A stretch of DNA of 64,000 nucleotides from Micromonospora sp. WMMD812 (GCF_027497215.1 NZ_CP114904.1:6850501-6914500), one strand, 5' to 3'; shown: positions 18,001-25,677, counted from the stretch's first letter. The notes: generated from the sequence alone by a model not told the origin. Made by a program: numbers and translations.

Positions 18001-19466
18001 ACGGATCCCGGATGACCAAGCAGCAGGTACTCGGCTCCACCGGCGCACCCGAGCAGCGGCTCACCGTCCCGACGTCGTTCGCCGCGCCGGCGCCCGGCAA
18101 GTCGGCGACGGCGGCCTCCGCCGCGGTCGGCCCGCAGGCCGAGCCCTGGACCGACATCGCCGACTTCCCAGCCAACGTGATGGACAACCGGGTGGTGAAC
18201 CTGGACGGCAAGGTCTACTCGATCGCCGGCACCAACGGATCGGCACCCACGACGAAGAACTTCGTCTACGACCCGATCGCGCAGAACTGGGCACCGATCG
18301 CCGATCTTCCCGCCGCGCGCGTCGCCATGACGGCGGGCGTCGTGGACGGGGAGATCATCGCGACCGGCGGCTGGGGAACGTCCGGCCCCGAGGGCACCAC
18401 CTGGTCGTACGACCCGGCGGCCAACTCCTGGACGGAGAAGGCCGACAACCCCGTGCCGCGCGCCGCGGCCGGGCAAGCGGTCGTCGACGGCAAGCTGTAC
18501 GCCGTCGGCGGCTGCACGACCTCGTCCTGCACCCCGATGTCGAACGATGTCCTCCGGTACGACCCGGGCAGTGACACCTGGGAGACCCTGGCGGACTACC
18601 CGAAGTCGGCGGCCTTCGCCTCCTGCGGCGGGATCGACGGGGCCGTCTACTGCACCGGTGGTCACGACGGGTCCACCGCGCACAAGACCAGCTACGCCTT
18701 CGACCCGGGCGCCAACACCTGGACCGCCATCGCCGACGCACCGGCCGACAGCTGGGCCAGCTCGTTCGCCGTGGCGAACGGCAAGCTATTGGTGGTCGGC
18801 GGCGTGCAGGGTGGCGCCGTCACGAACGCCGGCTTCGCCTACGACCCCGCCACCAGCAGGTGGTCCGACCTGCCGAACGCCAACACCGCGCGGTACCGCG
18901 GGGGCGCGGCCTGCGGCTTCTACAAGGTCGGCGGCTCGTCCGGCAACTTCAACGCCATGCCGGACAGCGAGGCGCTACCCGGGTTCGAGGAGTGCGCCGA
19001 GGACGCCAGCTGGATGACGATCAACAAGACGTCGGCCACGCTGGCGCCGGGTCAGAAGGTCACGGTCACCGTCGAGATGACGGCGAACGTCGACCAGCCG
19101 GGCACCTACTCCGGTTTGGTCACCATCAAGGAGAACACGCCGTACAAGGTGCAGCCGGTCACGGTGACGATGAACGCGCAGCCGCCGACGACCTGGGGCA
19201 AGCTGATGGGTACGGTCACCGGCACGAGCTGCCAGGGCGCGAGCGCACCGATCCCTGGTGCGGTCGTCCAGGTCGACTCGTGGGCGAACTCGTGGACCTA
19301 CGCCACCGACGCCGAGGGCAAGTACGCCTACTGGATGGACCGCCGGAACAACCCGATGACGATGATCGTCGCCAAGGACGGCTGGAAGCCGCAGACCCGT
19401 CGGACGAAAATCAACACCCGCACGCCCACCGTGGAGAACTTCGCACTGTCCCCGATCCGCTGCTGA
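15063..19466 (+). CDS. Large secreted S8 (subtilisin-like) serine protease with Kelch-like repeats
   Basis: 1467 residues. An N-terminal export signal (RRAYTRRLARCL, hydrophobic core to about residue 40) precedes a propeptide (~50-160) and an S8 catalytic domain with an intact triad: Asp203 in NIDTGVQFDHP, His249 in GHGTHTMG, Ser419 in GTSMAAPH; the oxyanion Asn is in NIINNSWG. Then come carboxypeptidase-regulatory-like beta sandwiches (~490-660), a MAM/jelly-roll-like segment (~680-830), a Kelch-type beta-propeller (~1020-1290, repeats like YDPAANSWTEKADNP) and a C-terminal regulatory-like domain. ATG 15063 was chosen over TTG 15045 because GAGGGAGG precedes it. Probably an extracellular protein-degrading enzyme. 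A related but broken copy lies at 47959. A strong terminator follows. Confidence 0.92.
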   Translation: MLRRAYTRRLARCLVSAGTAIAIVATGLATTGSGAQAAAGAGAGVASPADKIRPDLAKRFQAKSEGDFWIHFKDRADLRAASEIKDWAKRGTAVADALKKTAAASQAKIRAELDGTGTRYQTYWATNAIKVSSGSLAMAQKFAAHAEVEGLYAPMEYKAPEVTEGTNEKTVNALEWGIANINADDVWSQYGVKGAGITVANIDTGVQFDHPALVNSYRGNNGDGTFDHNYNWFDAAGLCAAMPCDSDGHGTHTMGTMAGADGANQIGVAPDVKWIAANGCCPSEAALISSGQWMLEPTDVNGQNPDASRRPNIINNSWGTTGPSNDPLMEDITLAWAASGIFGAWSNGNNGPACETSGSPGSRTSNYSTGAYDINNNIASFSSRGAGQDGEIKPNLSAPGVNVRSSVPGSGYASFNGTSMAAPHLAGAVALLWSAAPALVGDVNATRALLENSAVDKEDLQCGGTADDNNVYGEGRLDALALLNSAPIGDTGTLAGTVTDGATGTPVPGATVTLTGPLSRQLTTGTNGTYSALLRVGDYQVAAAAYGFENKTVTATVTKGATTTINVALTALPTVTVSGSVTDGSGHGWPLYAKVSVEGPSGVSDYTTPANGRYSFQLPAGATYSLKVDPQYPGYETVTKQVVVGSGNVTANVAVPVQVNACTAAPGYRYVSDGEYEPFDGTTVPADWSVVDHLGDGDVWKFTDDGNWGNLTGGTGNFAVVDSDHYGAGGQQDTSLVSPVVNLTTVTAPVIRFNQDFNWATSDRADVDLSLDGGTTWTNVLRQVTDASGPRVTEVPIPQAAGKAEVRVRFHYYDAHFAWWWQVDNVLIGSQVTCQPIDGGLVLGHVRDKNDNGYVNGATVTSDDRPAEKATTAATPDDTNLPDGFYWLFSSLTDTHTFTAKAGNYVSQSKQVDVRADRATAASFQLAAGRLAVQPAGVTGTVRMPTGTVNRTFTVTNTGGAPVEVKFGERNDGFELLRADGSRMTKQQVLGSTGAPEQRLTVPTSFAAPAPGKSATAASAAVGPQAEPWTDIADFPANVMDNRVVNLDGKVYSIAGTNGSAPTTKNFVYDPIAQNWAPIADLPAARVAMTAGVVDGEIIATGGWGTSGPEGTTWSYDPAANSWTEKADNPVPRAAAGQAVVDGKLYAVGGCTTSSCTPMSNDVLRYDPGSDTWETLADYPKSAAFASCGGIDGAVYCTGGHDGSTAHKTSYAFDPGANTWTAIADAPADSWASSFAVANGKLLVVGGVQGGAVTNAGFAYDPATSRWSDLPNANTARYRGGAACGFYKVGGSSGNFNAMPDSEALPGFEECAEDASWMTINKTSATLAPGQKVTVTVEMTANVDQPGTYSGLVTIKENTPYKVQPVTVTMNAQPPTTWGKLMGTVTGTSCQGASAPIPGAVVQVDSWANSWTYATDAEGKYAYWMDRRNNPMTMIVAKDGWKPQTRRTKINTRTPTVENFALSPIRC

Positions 19467-19488
19467 CAACTGACCACCAACTGACAGC

Positions 19489-19522
19489 TCCGGCCCGCCT
19501 GGCTCCGATCAGGCGGGCCGGA
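19489..19522 (+). terminator. Hairpin terminator after the first subtilase
   Basis: Perfect 13-bp arms TCCGGCCCGCCTG (19489-19501) and CAGGCGGGCCGGA (19510-19522) around an 8-nt loop, 23 nt after the stop codon. Confidence 0.8.
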
Positions 19523-19530
19523 CCGTCCGA

Positions 19531-19584
19531 GGAGGGCCGGCGGATCGCCGCCAGAGGCAGCCCGAAGATGAACCGTGTCGCGGC
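19531..19584 (+). repeat. Dispersed ~55-bp repeat, copy 1
   Basis: Begins GGAGGGCCGGCGGATCGCC and continues through CAGAGGCAGCCCGAAGATGA to TGTCGCGGC. A second copy at 22705-22760 matches it at about 50 positions with two single-base gaps. Both copies lie shortly after the stop codon of a plus-strand gene. Origin unknown; could be a small intergenic repeat family or the edge of a mobile unit. Confidence 0.6.
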
Positions 19585-19733
19585 GGGTATCCGGATCCGG
19601 TCGGTGTTGTCGTTCACCCCGGCGCGAAGGCGCCTGGAGAGGTGGACGGGTGGGTGGTGACGGCGAGTGCTGAGGCGGCCGCCCGAACCGGTACCCGGGA
19701 GCCGCTCGTGCTCTGCGCCGGTAGTGCCAACGG

Positions 19734-20183
19734 TCAGGAGACCGCGGCCTTCACCAGCTCGACGAGCTTCTTCTCGACCGCGGGGCTCCATTTCTGGAGC
19801 GCGTACGACACCGGCCACAGGTCTCCCTCGTCCAGGTTGGCCGTGTCCTGGAAACCCAGCGTCGAGTACCGGTAGTTGAACTTGCCCGCGTCCTGGAAGA
19901 AGATGACAACCTTGCCGTCCGCGTTCGTGTAGGCGGGCATCCCATACCAGGTCTTCGGCGACAGCTGTGGGGCGGTAGCCGTCACCGTCGCATGAATGCG
20001 CTCGGCGAGCGCCCGATCGTCGGGCGCCATCTGCGCGATCCTGTCGAGGACCGCCTGCAGATCGTCGGCCTTCTTGGTGCCCTTCTTGCCCTCGGCGCGC
20101 AGCTCGGCGGCGCGCTCCTTCATCGCGGCACGCTCCTCGGGGCTGAAGCCGTCGGACCCGGTCTTGGAGTTCTTCGCGGACAT
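19734..20183 (-). CDS. DUF1801 family protein
   Basis: 149-residue cytoplasmic protein of the DUF1801 (YdhG-like) family. The N-terminal 55 residues are charged and helical (FSPEERAAMKERAAELRAE); the DUF1801 fold follows with TWYGMPAYTN, VVIFFQDAGKF and the C-terminal helix KKLVELVKAAV. Family members are small single-domain proteins, some called iron chaperone-like; no activity is established for this one. ATG 20183 has GGGAG upstream. Monocistronic. Confidence 0.85.
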   Translation of the reverse strand: MSAKNSKTGSDGFSPEERAAMKERAAELRAEGKKGTKKADDLQAVLDRIAQMAPDDRALAERIHATVTATAPQLSPKTWYGMPAYTNADGKVVIFFQDAGKFNYRYSTLGFQDTANLDEGDLWPVSYALQKWSPAVEKKLVELVKAAVS

Positions 20184-20486
20184 TCTCGGGCTCCCTGTCG
20201 CCGTTCCAGGCTCGGCATATGCCGATCACCTGGGAGAAGGCTAGGCCCGACGACACCCTGGCGCTTCTCGAATCCTGATCGGATCGCGCCCCGACGAGGC
20301 GTTCGAGTCGCCGGCTCCGCAGTGCGGAATTGCCCGGATCTGCCGCGGCATAGTGATCGTTTCGTCATCTGCCGCACTGGATCACCGCCCCCGACACGCG
20401 CGCTCGTGCCGCTGACAACGGGCGGCCCCCGACGATCCGGCCAGCCCGGCGCGAGTCAGGCGCCGCCCCGGGGCGGGTGGGGGCAC

Positions 20487-20492
20487 TATCGT
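20487..20492 (+). promoter_or_regulatory. -10 box (TATCGT) for a leaderless mRNA
   Basis: TATCGT ends 6 nt before the GTG at 20499; no ribosome-binding site is present, so transcription probably starts on the start codon. Confidence 0.45.
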
Positions 20493-20498
20493 TCTGGC

Positions 20499-20996
20499 GT
20501 GCACATCCGTTTCGACGTCCCAGCCGACCCCGCCTATCCAGGCCGCGTGGCGGCGGCGCTCAGCAGTGTTCGACTGCGCAAGTACGGCTACATCGGCGCG
20601 GTGCTCGCGGCGGTCGGGGCGATCGGTCTCGCCGTCTCGTGGGGGTTCGGGTGGGGCGACCAGATCTCGCCGCTGTACCTGGCGCTGGTCGTGGCGGGCC
20701 TGCTGTCGATGCTGTACTCGCCCTGGGTGCGGTGGCGCGCCCGGCGCCGCTCCAGCCGCTACGCCGTCGCGGGCGCCTACGACATCACCGACGACAACAT
20801 CATGATGCGCAGCGGCTCGGAATCCGGCGGCATCGCCTGGGACGGGGTAGCCCAGGTTAAAGACACCCCGGAGTTCTGGATCGTGTACGTCGGCCGGATG
20901 CCGGCGACCGTGATCCCACGCCGCTTGATGTCCGCCGAGGACACCGAGACGTTGCAAGCCTTTATGGCCAAACGTGGTCTGCTCCCGCCGGCTTGA
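20499..20996 (+). CDS. YcxB-like membrane protein
   Basis: 165 residues: a short N-terminal part, two membrane helices (about residues 30-50 and 58-75), then a PH-like YcxB C-terminal domain (YDITDDNIMMRSG, GGIAWDGVAQVKDTPEFWIVY, ATVIPRR). The open frame runs back to 19992 but is antisense to DUF1801 and not family-like. GTG 20499 is chosen because TATCGT ends 6 nt upstream, fitting a leaderless mRNA. Function unknown. Confidence 0.75.
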   Translation: MHIRFDVPADPAYPGRVAAALSSVRLRKYGYIGAVLAAVGAIGLAVSWGFGWGDQISPLYLALVVAGLLSMLYSPWVRWRARRRSSRYAVAGAYDITDDNIMMRSGSESGGIAWDGVAQVKDTPEFWIVYVGRMPATVIPRRLMSAEDTETLQAFMAKRGLLPPA

Positions 20997-21184
20997 CTCC
21001 CCAGCGTTGGGGACCTCCCGCGAATAGGCGGGGGCCAGCATGCCCGCACGATAAGCGGCGGAGCATCCGCGCGCCCTTACGGACCGGCAGAGGCCAATAG
21101 CGATGCGGCGCCGGTGCGTGGGCCGTCAACTCGGACGGTCCATGTCCTTGGCGGCCTAGCTCATCCGTTGGCGGGCGCCGAGCC

Positions 21185-21943
21185 TCAGTGGCAGCACTGG
21201 TGCTCGCCGCCGGCGGGCCCGGTGGCGCCCAGGTCGTCGTCGCGGCCGGTGGCGAGACGCGACCACTGTGATGTGGGTCGGCCGTCGAGCCGGAACTGGT
21301 CGCCGTCGGTCCGGAAGCGCCGCGGCCAGCCTTCCGGCGAGTCCTCCCACTGCTCCTGCCGGCCGTAGACGGTCATGTCGAGCAGGCCGTACGACGGCGC
21401 CATCGTCTCGACGCCCCGCCCGGTGGTCCAGTAGGTCTCGAACACCCGGTCGCCCTGGCGCAGGTAGCACGCCTTCATCCCGAACGCGCGCCCGGCGACG
21501 AGGGAGACGAGCGACTCCGCGGGCACCGAGTACCAGGGCGCCTGCCAGCCCATGAAGTCGCGGTAGCGCGACGTCTCCTCGAACGGCCCCTGGCAGAAGA
21601 CCGCGAACGTGACGTCGCGCGAGTGCAGGTACGACAGCTCGAGCACCTGGCCGGTGAAGAACGTGCAGCCCTCGCACTGGTCGGCGGCTGGCCTGCCGGT
21701 GTGCCACATGTGGTACGACGCGAACAGCTGGGTCCTCCCCTCGAAGACGTCAAGCAGGGGCACCGGGCCGTCGGCACCGATCAGATGGGTGGTCGGGTCG
21801 ACCTCGACCATCGGCAGCCGCCGGCGGGCTGCGGCGATGGCGTCGCCCTCACAGGTGTGCGCCTTCTCGCGGAGCCGGAGCTCGTCGAGCTGCTTCTGCC
21901 AGGTCTCGCGGTCGGTGAGAGGGGGTGTTGCTGGCGTGGTCAT
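21185..21943 (-). CDS. DUF899 family thioredoxin-like protein
   Basis: 252-residue DUF899 protein. The family has a thioredoxin-like fold; typical elements are seen: LFEGRTQLF-like core (DVFEGRTQLFASYHMW), CEGCTFFTG with a C-x2-C pair near residue 90, and YWTTGRGVE towards the C-terminus. The C-terminal tail GEHQCCH is Cys/His rich and could bind metal. ATG 21943 follows GAGGAGGAA. It is divergent from an HxlR-family regulator, which often controls such redox-responsive genes. Confidence 0.85.
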   Translation of the reverse strand: MTTPATPPLTDRETWQKQLDELRLREKAHTCEGDAIAAARRRLPMVEVDPTTHLIGADGPVPLLDVFEGRTQLFASYHMWHTGRPAADQCEGCTFFTGQVLELSYLHSRDVTFAVFCQGPFEETSRYRDFMGWQAPWYSVPAESLVSLVAGRAFGMKACYLRQGDRVFETYWTTGRGVETMAPSYGLLDMTVYGRQEQWEDSPEGWPRRFRTDGDQFRLDGRPTSQWSRLATGRDDDLGATGPAGGEHQCCH

Positions 21944-21965
21944 GCGTTCCTCCTCGGCTCGGCAA

Positions 21966-21993
21966 CTATGAGGCTAATAGCAGCTGGTATGAT
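21966..21993. promoter_or_regulatory. Divergent promoter region DUF899/HxlR
   Basis: The 74 bases between the divergent starts hold CTAT-n7-ATAG (21966-21980) and a good -10 box TATGAT (21988-21993) directed at the HxlR gene. The first symmetric segment could be the HxlR binding site. Confidence 0.4.
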
Positions 21994-22017
21994 CGAGCAA
22001 GCGGAAGGGGGTGTCCC

Positions 22018-22686
22018 ATGCCAGCCCAGCGGGGCTATCGGCAGGCCTGCGGTGTCGCGCGCGGCCTCGACATCGTGGGGGAGCGGTGGTCGCTGCTCGT
22101 GGTGCGCGAGTTGCTGCTCGGGCCGAAACGGTTCACCGACCTCCAGCAGGCTCTCCCGACCGCCAGCCCGAACGCACTGTCCGACCGGCTGCGCGAGCTG
22201 GCCGACGCGGGCGTCCTGCGCCGTCGGCAGCTGCCTCCGCCAGGCAACGTGCGGGTCTACGAGCTGACCGCCTGGGGTCGCGGCCTCGAGCCGATCGTGG
22301 TCGCGCTTGGCACCTGGGCGCTCGCCGCCCCGCCGACCGCGGAACAGCTCTTCGTGAGCGCGGACAGCGCCATGCTGAGCATCCGTACCTTCTTCGTGCC
22401 GACGCCGGAGCAGCCCGAGGCGACGCTCCGGATCGAACTACGCGACCACGGTCCCGGCGGGGTGTTCGGCGTGCGCCTCACGTCGGCCGGCGCCGAGGTC
22501 ACCCACGAGCCGCCCGACGAGCCGGACGCCGTCCTGGTCACCACGACGGATGCCCTCCTCGGCGCATTCGGCAGCGACGACCTGGCCGGGCAAGTAGCGG
22601 CCGGCGCCGTCATCATCGGCGATCCCGAAGTCGTCCGCCATCTCGTCGCGGGCGTGCATGTCCCAGCCTCCACAGACAAGTACTGA
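22018..22686 (+). CDS. HxlR-family transcriptional regulator with SCP2-like C-terminus
   Basis: 222 residues. The N-terminal HxlR winged helix (residues ~10-100) shows CGVARGLDIVGERWSLLVVREL and RFTDLQQALP, then LSDRLRELADAGVLRRR for the recognition and wing parts; the HxlR Cys is C11. The C-terminal ~100 residues look like a sterol-carrier (SCP2-like) ligand pocket, a known fusion in actinobacteria. ATG 22018 follows GGAAGGGGG. The open frame starts earlier at 21925 but that part crosses the divergent promoter. Probably regulates the divergent DUF899 gene. Confidence 0.88.
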   Translation: MPAQRGYRQACGVARGLDIVGERWSLLVVRELLLGPKRFTDLQQALPTASPNALSDRLRELADAGVLRRRQLPPPGNVRVYELTAWGRGLEPIVVALGTWALAAPPTAEQLFVSADSAMLSIRTFFVPTPEQPEATLRIELRDHGPGGVFGVRLTSAGAEVTHEPPDEPDAVLVTTTDALLGAFGSDDLAGQVAAGAVIIGDPEVVRHLVAGVHVPASTDKY

Positions 22687-22704
22687 AACGGCACCTCCGG
22701 CCAC

Positions 22705-22760
22705 GGAGGGCCGGCGGATCCCCGCCAGAGGCAGTCCGAAAGATGATCCACTGTCGCGGC
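22705..22760 (+). repeat. Dispersed ~55-bp repeat, copy 2
   Basis: Begins GGAGGGCCGGCGGATCCCC and ends CTGTCGCGGC; copy 1 is at 19531-19584. It starts 18 nt after the HxlR stop codon and about 75 nt before the IS110 element. Confidence 0.6.
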
Positions 22761-22829
22761 AGATCGGGTTCGCCCTGGTTGGTCGACATCCCGGCGTCGA
22801 CCACGGTCACGTGTACGCATCGGGCTCCC

Positions 22830-24085
22830 CTCTATGTCAAGAGGGGACGCCGGCGCGTGTCCTACGCTGGGTTCTGGCGGGTCCGGGAAGTGACTTCTCC
22901 GAAGAGTTGACCGTGGGGATTGGGTCAGCCGCGCTGGATTGCATAGACGCTCCCCGTTGTCCTCCCGGACCCGTCCCGCCCCGCGTGGCGTCGTTGACCA
23001 TCTGTCGGTAGACCAGGTCGGACAGCCGTCGTTTCAGGCAGCGCATGGCTTCCATCGAGCTCTTGCCGGCGGCCAGCTTGCGCCGGTAGTAGCGCCGTCC
23101 CTCGGTGTCGTGGCGCAGCTGCACCACGGCCATGATGTGCAGGACCCGGTTGATGCGCCGGTTGCCGGCGCGGGAGAGCCGGTGGCGGGTGTGGTCGCCG
23201 GATGAGGCGTCCAGCGGGGCGGTGCCATTCCACGAGGCGAAGTGCCCGCGGCTGGCGAAGCGGGCGATGTCGGTGATGTCGCCGATGAGCCGGGCGGCGC
23301 CGGAGGGGCCGATGCCGTGCAGCTGTTGCAGGCTGCTGCCGGTGGCCTTGACCAGGTCGCTCAGCTGCCGGTCGGCGTCTTTGATCTTCTTGTCGATGAC
23401 CGCGAGTTCGGTGATCAGTTCGGAGGCCAGCTGACGTCGGGTGCGTCCGACGATGTCGCGGGGGCGGACCGTGTTGAGCAGGGCGCGGGCCTGCGGGGCG
23501 GACAGGTGCTTCTTCGCTCCGCCGGGTACCAGTTCCAGCAGCAGGGTGTGCAGGCGGCTGACCGTCTCGGTGCGGGCCCGACCCAACGTGTCCCGGCGGT
23601 CGGCCAGCAGCCGCAGCGCCACCGTGGCGTCGTCGGCGGACACCTGCCGCAGTCCCGTGGTCCGCAGGGCGGCCACGGCGACGCTGTGCGCGTCGACGGG
23701 ATCGCTCTTGCGGCCCTGGCCGGTGGCGAACACTCTCGCCCGGGCGGACAGTTTCGCTGGCACGTCCAGCACCGTTTCACCGTCGGCGACCAGCCGTTGA
23801 GCGATGTGCCGGCCGATGCCATTGCTGCCCTCCACCGCCCAGACCCGCTGTCCGAACCGCCGGCCCAACGCCAGCATCGTGCGGTAGCCCTCGGTGTCGG
23901 TCCCGAACCGGCCCTGCGCCAGCACGTTCTCCGCCTGGTCGATGACCTCGATGGTCGCCGAGCGCTTGTGCGGATCCATCCCGATGATGACTGCTCCCAC
24001 GCCGTCCTCCCCTGCACCAGACCGAGTCGATGTCAGCGAGGAGGGCAACGCTTCTTAGAGCTGGGCAGACCCCTCTTGAGCCTCT
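22830..24085 (-). mobile_element. IS110-family insertion sequence
   Basis: Contains an intact IS110 transposase. Inverted 10-bp copies of TCAAGAGGGG lie at 22837-22846 (plus) and 24070-24079 (minus strand), bracketing the coding region; the first overlaps the transposase stop codon. Exact ends cannot be fixed without an empty site, since IS110 elements usually lack true terminal repeats and target duplications. The non-coding segment upstream of the transposase (24001 to about 24085 or beyond) is where members of this family encode the bridge RNA. Confidence 0.8.
22837..24000 (-). CDS. IS110-family transposase (DEDD recombinase)
   Basis: 387 residues. N-terminal DEDD RuvC-like domain: IIGMDPHKRS (Asp), WAVEGSNGIG (Glu) and KSDPVDAHS (Asp-Asp). 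C-terminal Transposase_20 domain: LHGIGPSGAARLIGDI, WNGTAPLDASSGDHTRHRLSRAGNRRIN, with the serine (DASSG) that acts as nucleophile in the family. The last ~50 residues are a low-complexity tail beyond the usual end. The open frame starts with TTG at 24048, but GTG 24000 has GGGGAGG at ideal spacing. Complete and probably functional. Confidence 0.93.
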   Translation of the reverse strand: MGAVIIGMDPHKRSATIEVIDQAENVLAQGRFGTDTEGYRTMLALGRRFGQRVWAVEGSNGIGRHIAQRLVADGETVLDVPAKLSARARVFATGQGRKSDPVDAHSVAVAALRTTGLRQVSADDATVALRLLADRRDTLGRARTETVSRLHTLLLELVPGGAKKHLSAPQARALLNTVRPRDIVGRTRRQLASELITELAVIDKKIKDADRQLSDLVKATGSSLQQLHGIGPSGAARLIGDITDIARFASRGHFASWNGTAPLDASSGDHTRHRLSRAGNRRINRVLHIMAVVQLRHDTEGRRYYRRKLAAGKSSMEAMRCLKRRLSDLVYRQMVNDATRGGTGPGGQRGASMQSSAADPIPTVNSSEKSLPGPARTQRRTRAGVPS

Positions 24086-24150
24086 CCCCGCCACGGTGAC
24101 CGGCGGACGCACGCCAAATGAGAGCCACACCAGAACCACGGTGGGCAGCC

Positions 24151-24234
24151 GATGAGAGAGCGACCCGCCGGTCACCTCGACCCAGCCTGGCCGGGCTGCG
24201 GTCGTAGCACCAGTAGATAAGAAGCCGATGAGCG
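24151..24234 (+). repeat. Imperfect ~84-bp direct repeat, copy A
   Basis: Runs from GATGAGAG to GCCGATGAGCG with AGCCTGGCCGGG in the middle. Copy B at 24921-25002 has the same ends and centre but differs elsewhere (about two thirds identical by eye). The inner part can fold: CAGCC/GGCTG around TGGCCG, inside CGACCCGC/GCGGTCG. The two copies bracket the nucleotidyltransferase-like gene. Confidence 0.55.
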
Positions 24235-24298
24235 TGATGTGTTGCTGTGGTCGCGAGACCAGCGTCGTTTCGCCGCCGAGGTCTGCAACAATCCATCC

Positions 24299-24901
24299 GT
24301 GAAGATCGATGACCTCGTCCGCCGGCAGCACGAGCTCCAGTCCGAGGCAGCCGACCTGCGGGCGGACCTCGCACTCGATGGCGTCCTGGCTCGGCATGGC
24401 CGCGTCACGGGAGTCGGTAGCGCCGCGCTGGGCCTGATGGTGTGGCGTGACTTGGACCTGACGGTGGTCTGCCCAACCCTGGACACGCGAGGGGTCGCCC
24501 AAACGGGTGCTCTACTGGCTGTCCATGGACAGATGCGTGAGGTGTGCTTCAGGAACGACACCGGCGACTGGAACGCCGATCCCCGGTATCCCGACGGTCT
24601 GTACCTGGGTTTGCGGGTCCGTAGCCGCACCGGCCAACGATGGAAGATCGACATCTGGTTCGTAGACGAGCCCGACCGCCAACCCGATCTTGCCCATGTA
24701 AGGGACCTTCCCACGAGGCTGACCGAGGAGACTCGTGCAGCGATTCTGCTGGTGAAGGATGCCTGGGCTGGGCGACCGGAGTACGGAATAGGCGTATCCA
24801 GCTGGGACATCTACGCCGCCGTGCTTGACGACGGCGTGCGCACCCCTGACGACTTCGAGGAATGGACTCGTAGGCGACACACGGCGCCGACCTCGAAATA
24901 G
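24299..24901 (+). CDS. Nucleotidyltransferase-fold protein
   Basis: 200 residues (220 if the GTG at 24239 is used). After a charged helix (VRRQHELQSEAADLRADLAL) comes a nucleotidyltransferase-like core: VGSAALGLMVWRDLDLTVV, which has the G-S and the D-x-D-like LDL positions of the minimal NTase fold, then WKIDIWFVDEPD, a position where a third acidic residue would sit. The C-terminal helix contains SWDIYAAVLDDGVRTPDDF. It resembles small stand-alone NTase proteins of actinobacteria; whether it is catalytic is unknown. GTG 24299 was preferred since the family appears to begin near the charged helix; no strong ribosome-binding site decides it. It lies between two ~84-bp direct repeats. Confidence 0.6.
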   Translation: MKIDDLVRRQHELQSEAADLRADLALDGVLARHGRVTGVGSAALGLMVWRDLDLTVVCPTLDTRGVAQTGALLAVHGQMREVCFRNDTGDWNADPRYPDGLYLGLRVRSRTGQRWKIDIWFVDEPDRQPDLAHVRDLPTRLTEETRAAILLVKDAWAGRPEYGIGVSSWDIYAAVLDDGVRTPDDFEEWTRRRHTAPTSK

Positions 24902-24920
24902 TCGCTGGCAGCGCCCGCCG

Positions 24921-25002
24921 AGATGAGAGCGACAGCCCGAGCGCCTCGACCGAAGCCTGGCCGGGTCACGTCGCAGGTCAATGAAACAAGTAGCCGATGA
25001 GC
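24921..25002 (+). repeat. Imperfect ~84-bp direct repeat, copy B
   Basis: Same orientation as copy A, beginning 19 nt after the stop of the NTase-like gene. Possible pairing GCGAC/GTCGC with inner GACC/GGTC differs in sequence from copy A but keeps a comparable stem layout, so structure may be conserved rather than sequence. Confidence 0.55.
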
Positions 25003-25095
25003 GGGCTCGTCGTTCCGCCCGCCCCACCGAGAAACCCATTGCAAGTGACCGGCATCGGACGTCTGGTTGGTCGGCCACCGATGACGGGAGAGAAC

Positions 25096-25677
25096 ATGAC
25101 GCGCGTGTTGCTGCCCACCCCCACGCTGCACACCACTCGCCTTCGACTGCGTCCCTTCGACGACGCGGATGCGAACGACCTCTTCGCGCTGCACAGCAAC
25201 GCCTTCGTGCTGCGCTACTGGGACGCGCCGCCGTGGAGCGAACGCGGGCGCGCCGAGCGGTTCATCGCGGCTTGCCGGCAGATGGCAGAGGGAGGCGCCG
25301 GGGCACGGCTGGCCGTGGATCGTGTCTCCGACGGGGCCTTCATCGGCTGGTGCAGCCTGACCCGGTGGAACCCGGACTACCGCAGCGCGTCGCTGGGCTA
25401 CTGCTTCGACGATGCAGCGTGGGGCCACGGCTACGCGACGGAGGCGGCGCGCGCTTTGCTGCGGTGGGCATTCGACACGCTGGACCTGAATCGCGTCCAG
25501 GCTGAGACCGATACGCGCAACGTGGCATCTGCCCGCGTGCTGGAGAAGCTCGGCTTCGTGCGTGAAGGGACGTTGCGGGAAGACTGCGTCGTGAACGGCG
25601 AGGTCTCCGACTCGTGGGTCTACGGGCTGATCAGGCGAGAGTGGCGGCCGTCGTCCGAGTCGATGCCCGCCCGCTGA
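25096..25677 (+). CDS. GNAT acetyltransferase, RimJ/RimL type
   Basis: 193-residue N-acetyltransferase. Begins LHTTRLRLRPFDDADAND, the standard Acetyltransf_3 start; core motif A is seen as SLGYCFDDAAWGHGYATEAARALL (the Q/R-x-x-G-x-G/A loop is GHGYAT) and the acetyl-CoA region continues with NRVQAETDTRNVASARVLEKLGFVREG. Likely acetylates a protein or small-molecule amine with acetyl-CoA. ATG 25096 has GGGAGAG just upstream; another ATG at 25081 is less well placed. It follows repeat copy B by about 90 nt. Confidence 0.88.
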   Translation: MTRVLLPTPTLHTTRLRLRPFDDADANDLFALHSNAFVLRYWDAPPWSERGRAERFIAACRQMAEGGAGARLAVDRVSDGAFIGWCSLTRWNPDYRSASLGYCFDDAAWGHGYATEAARALLRWAFDTLDLNRVQAETDTRNVASARVLEKLGFVREGTLREDCVVNGEVSDSWVYGLIRREWRPSSESMPAR

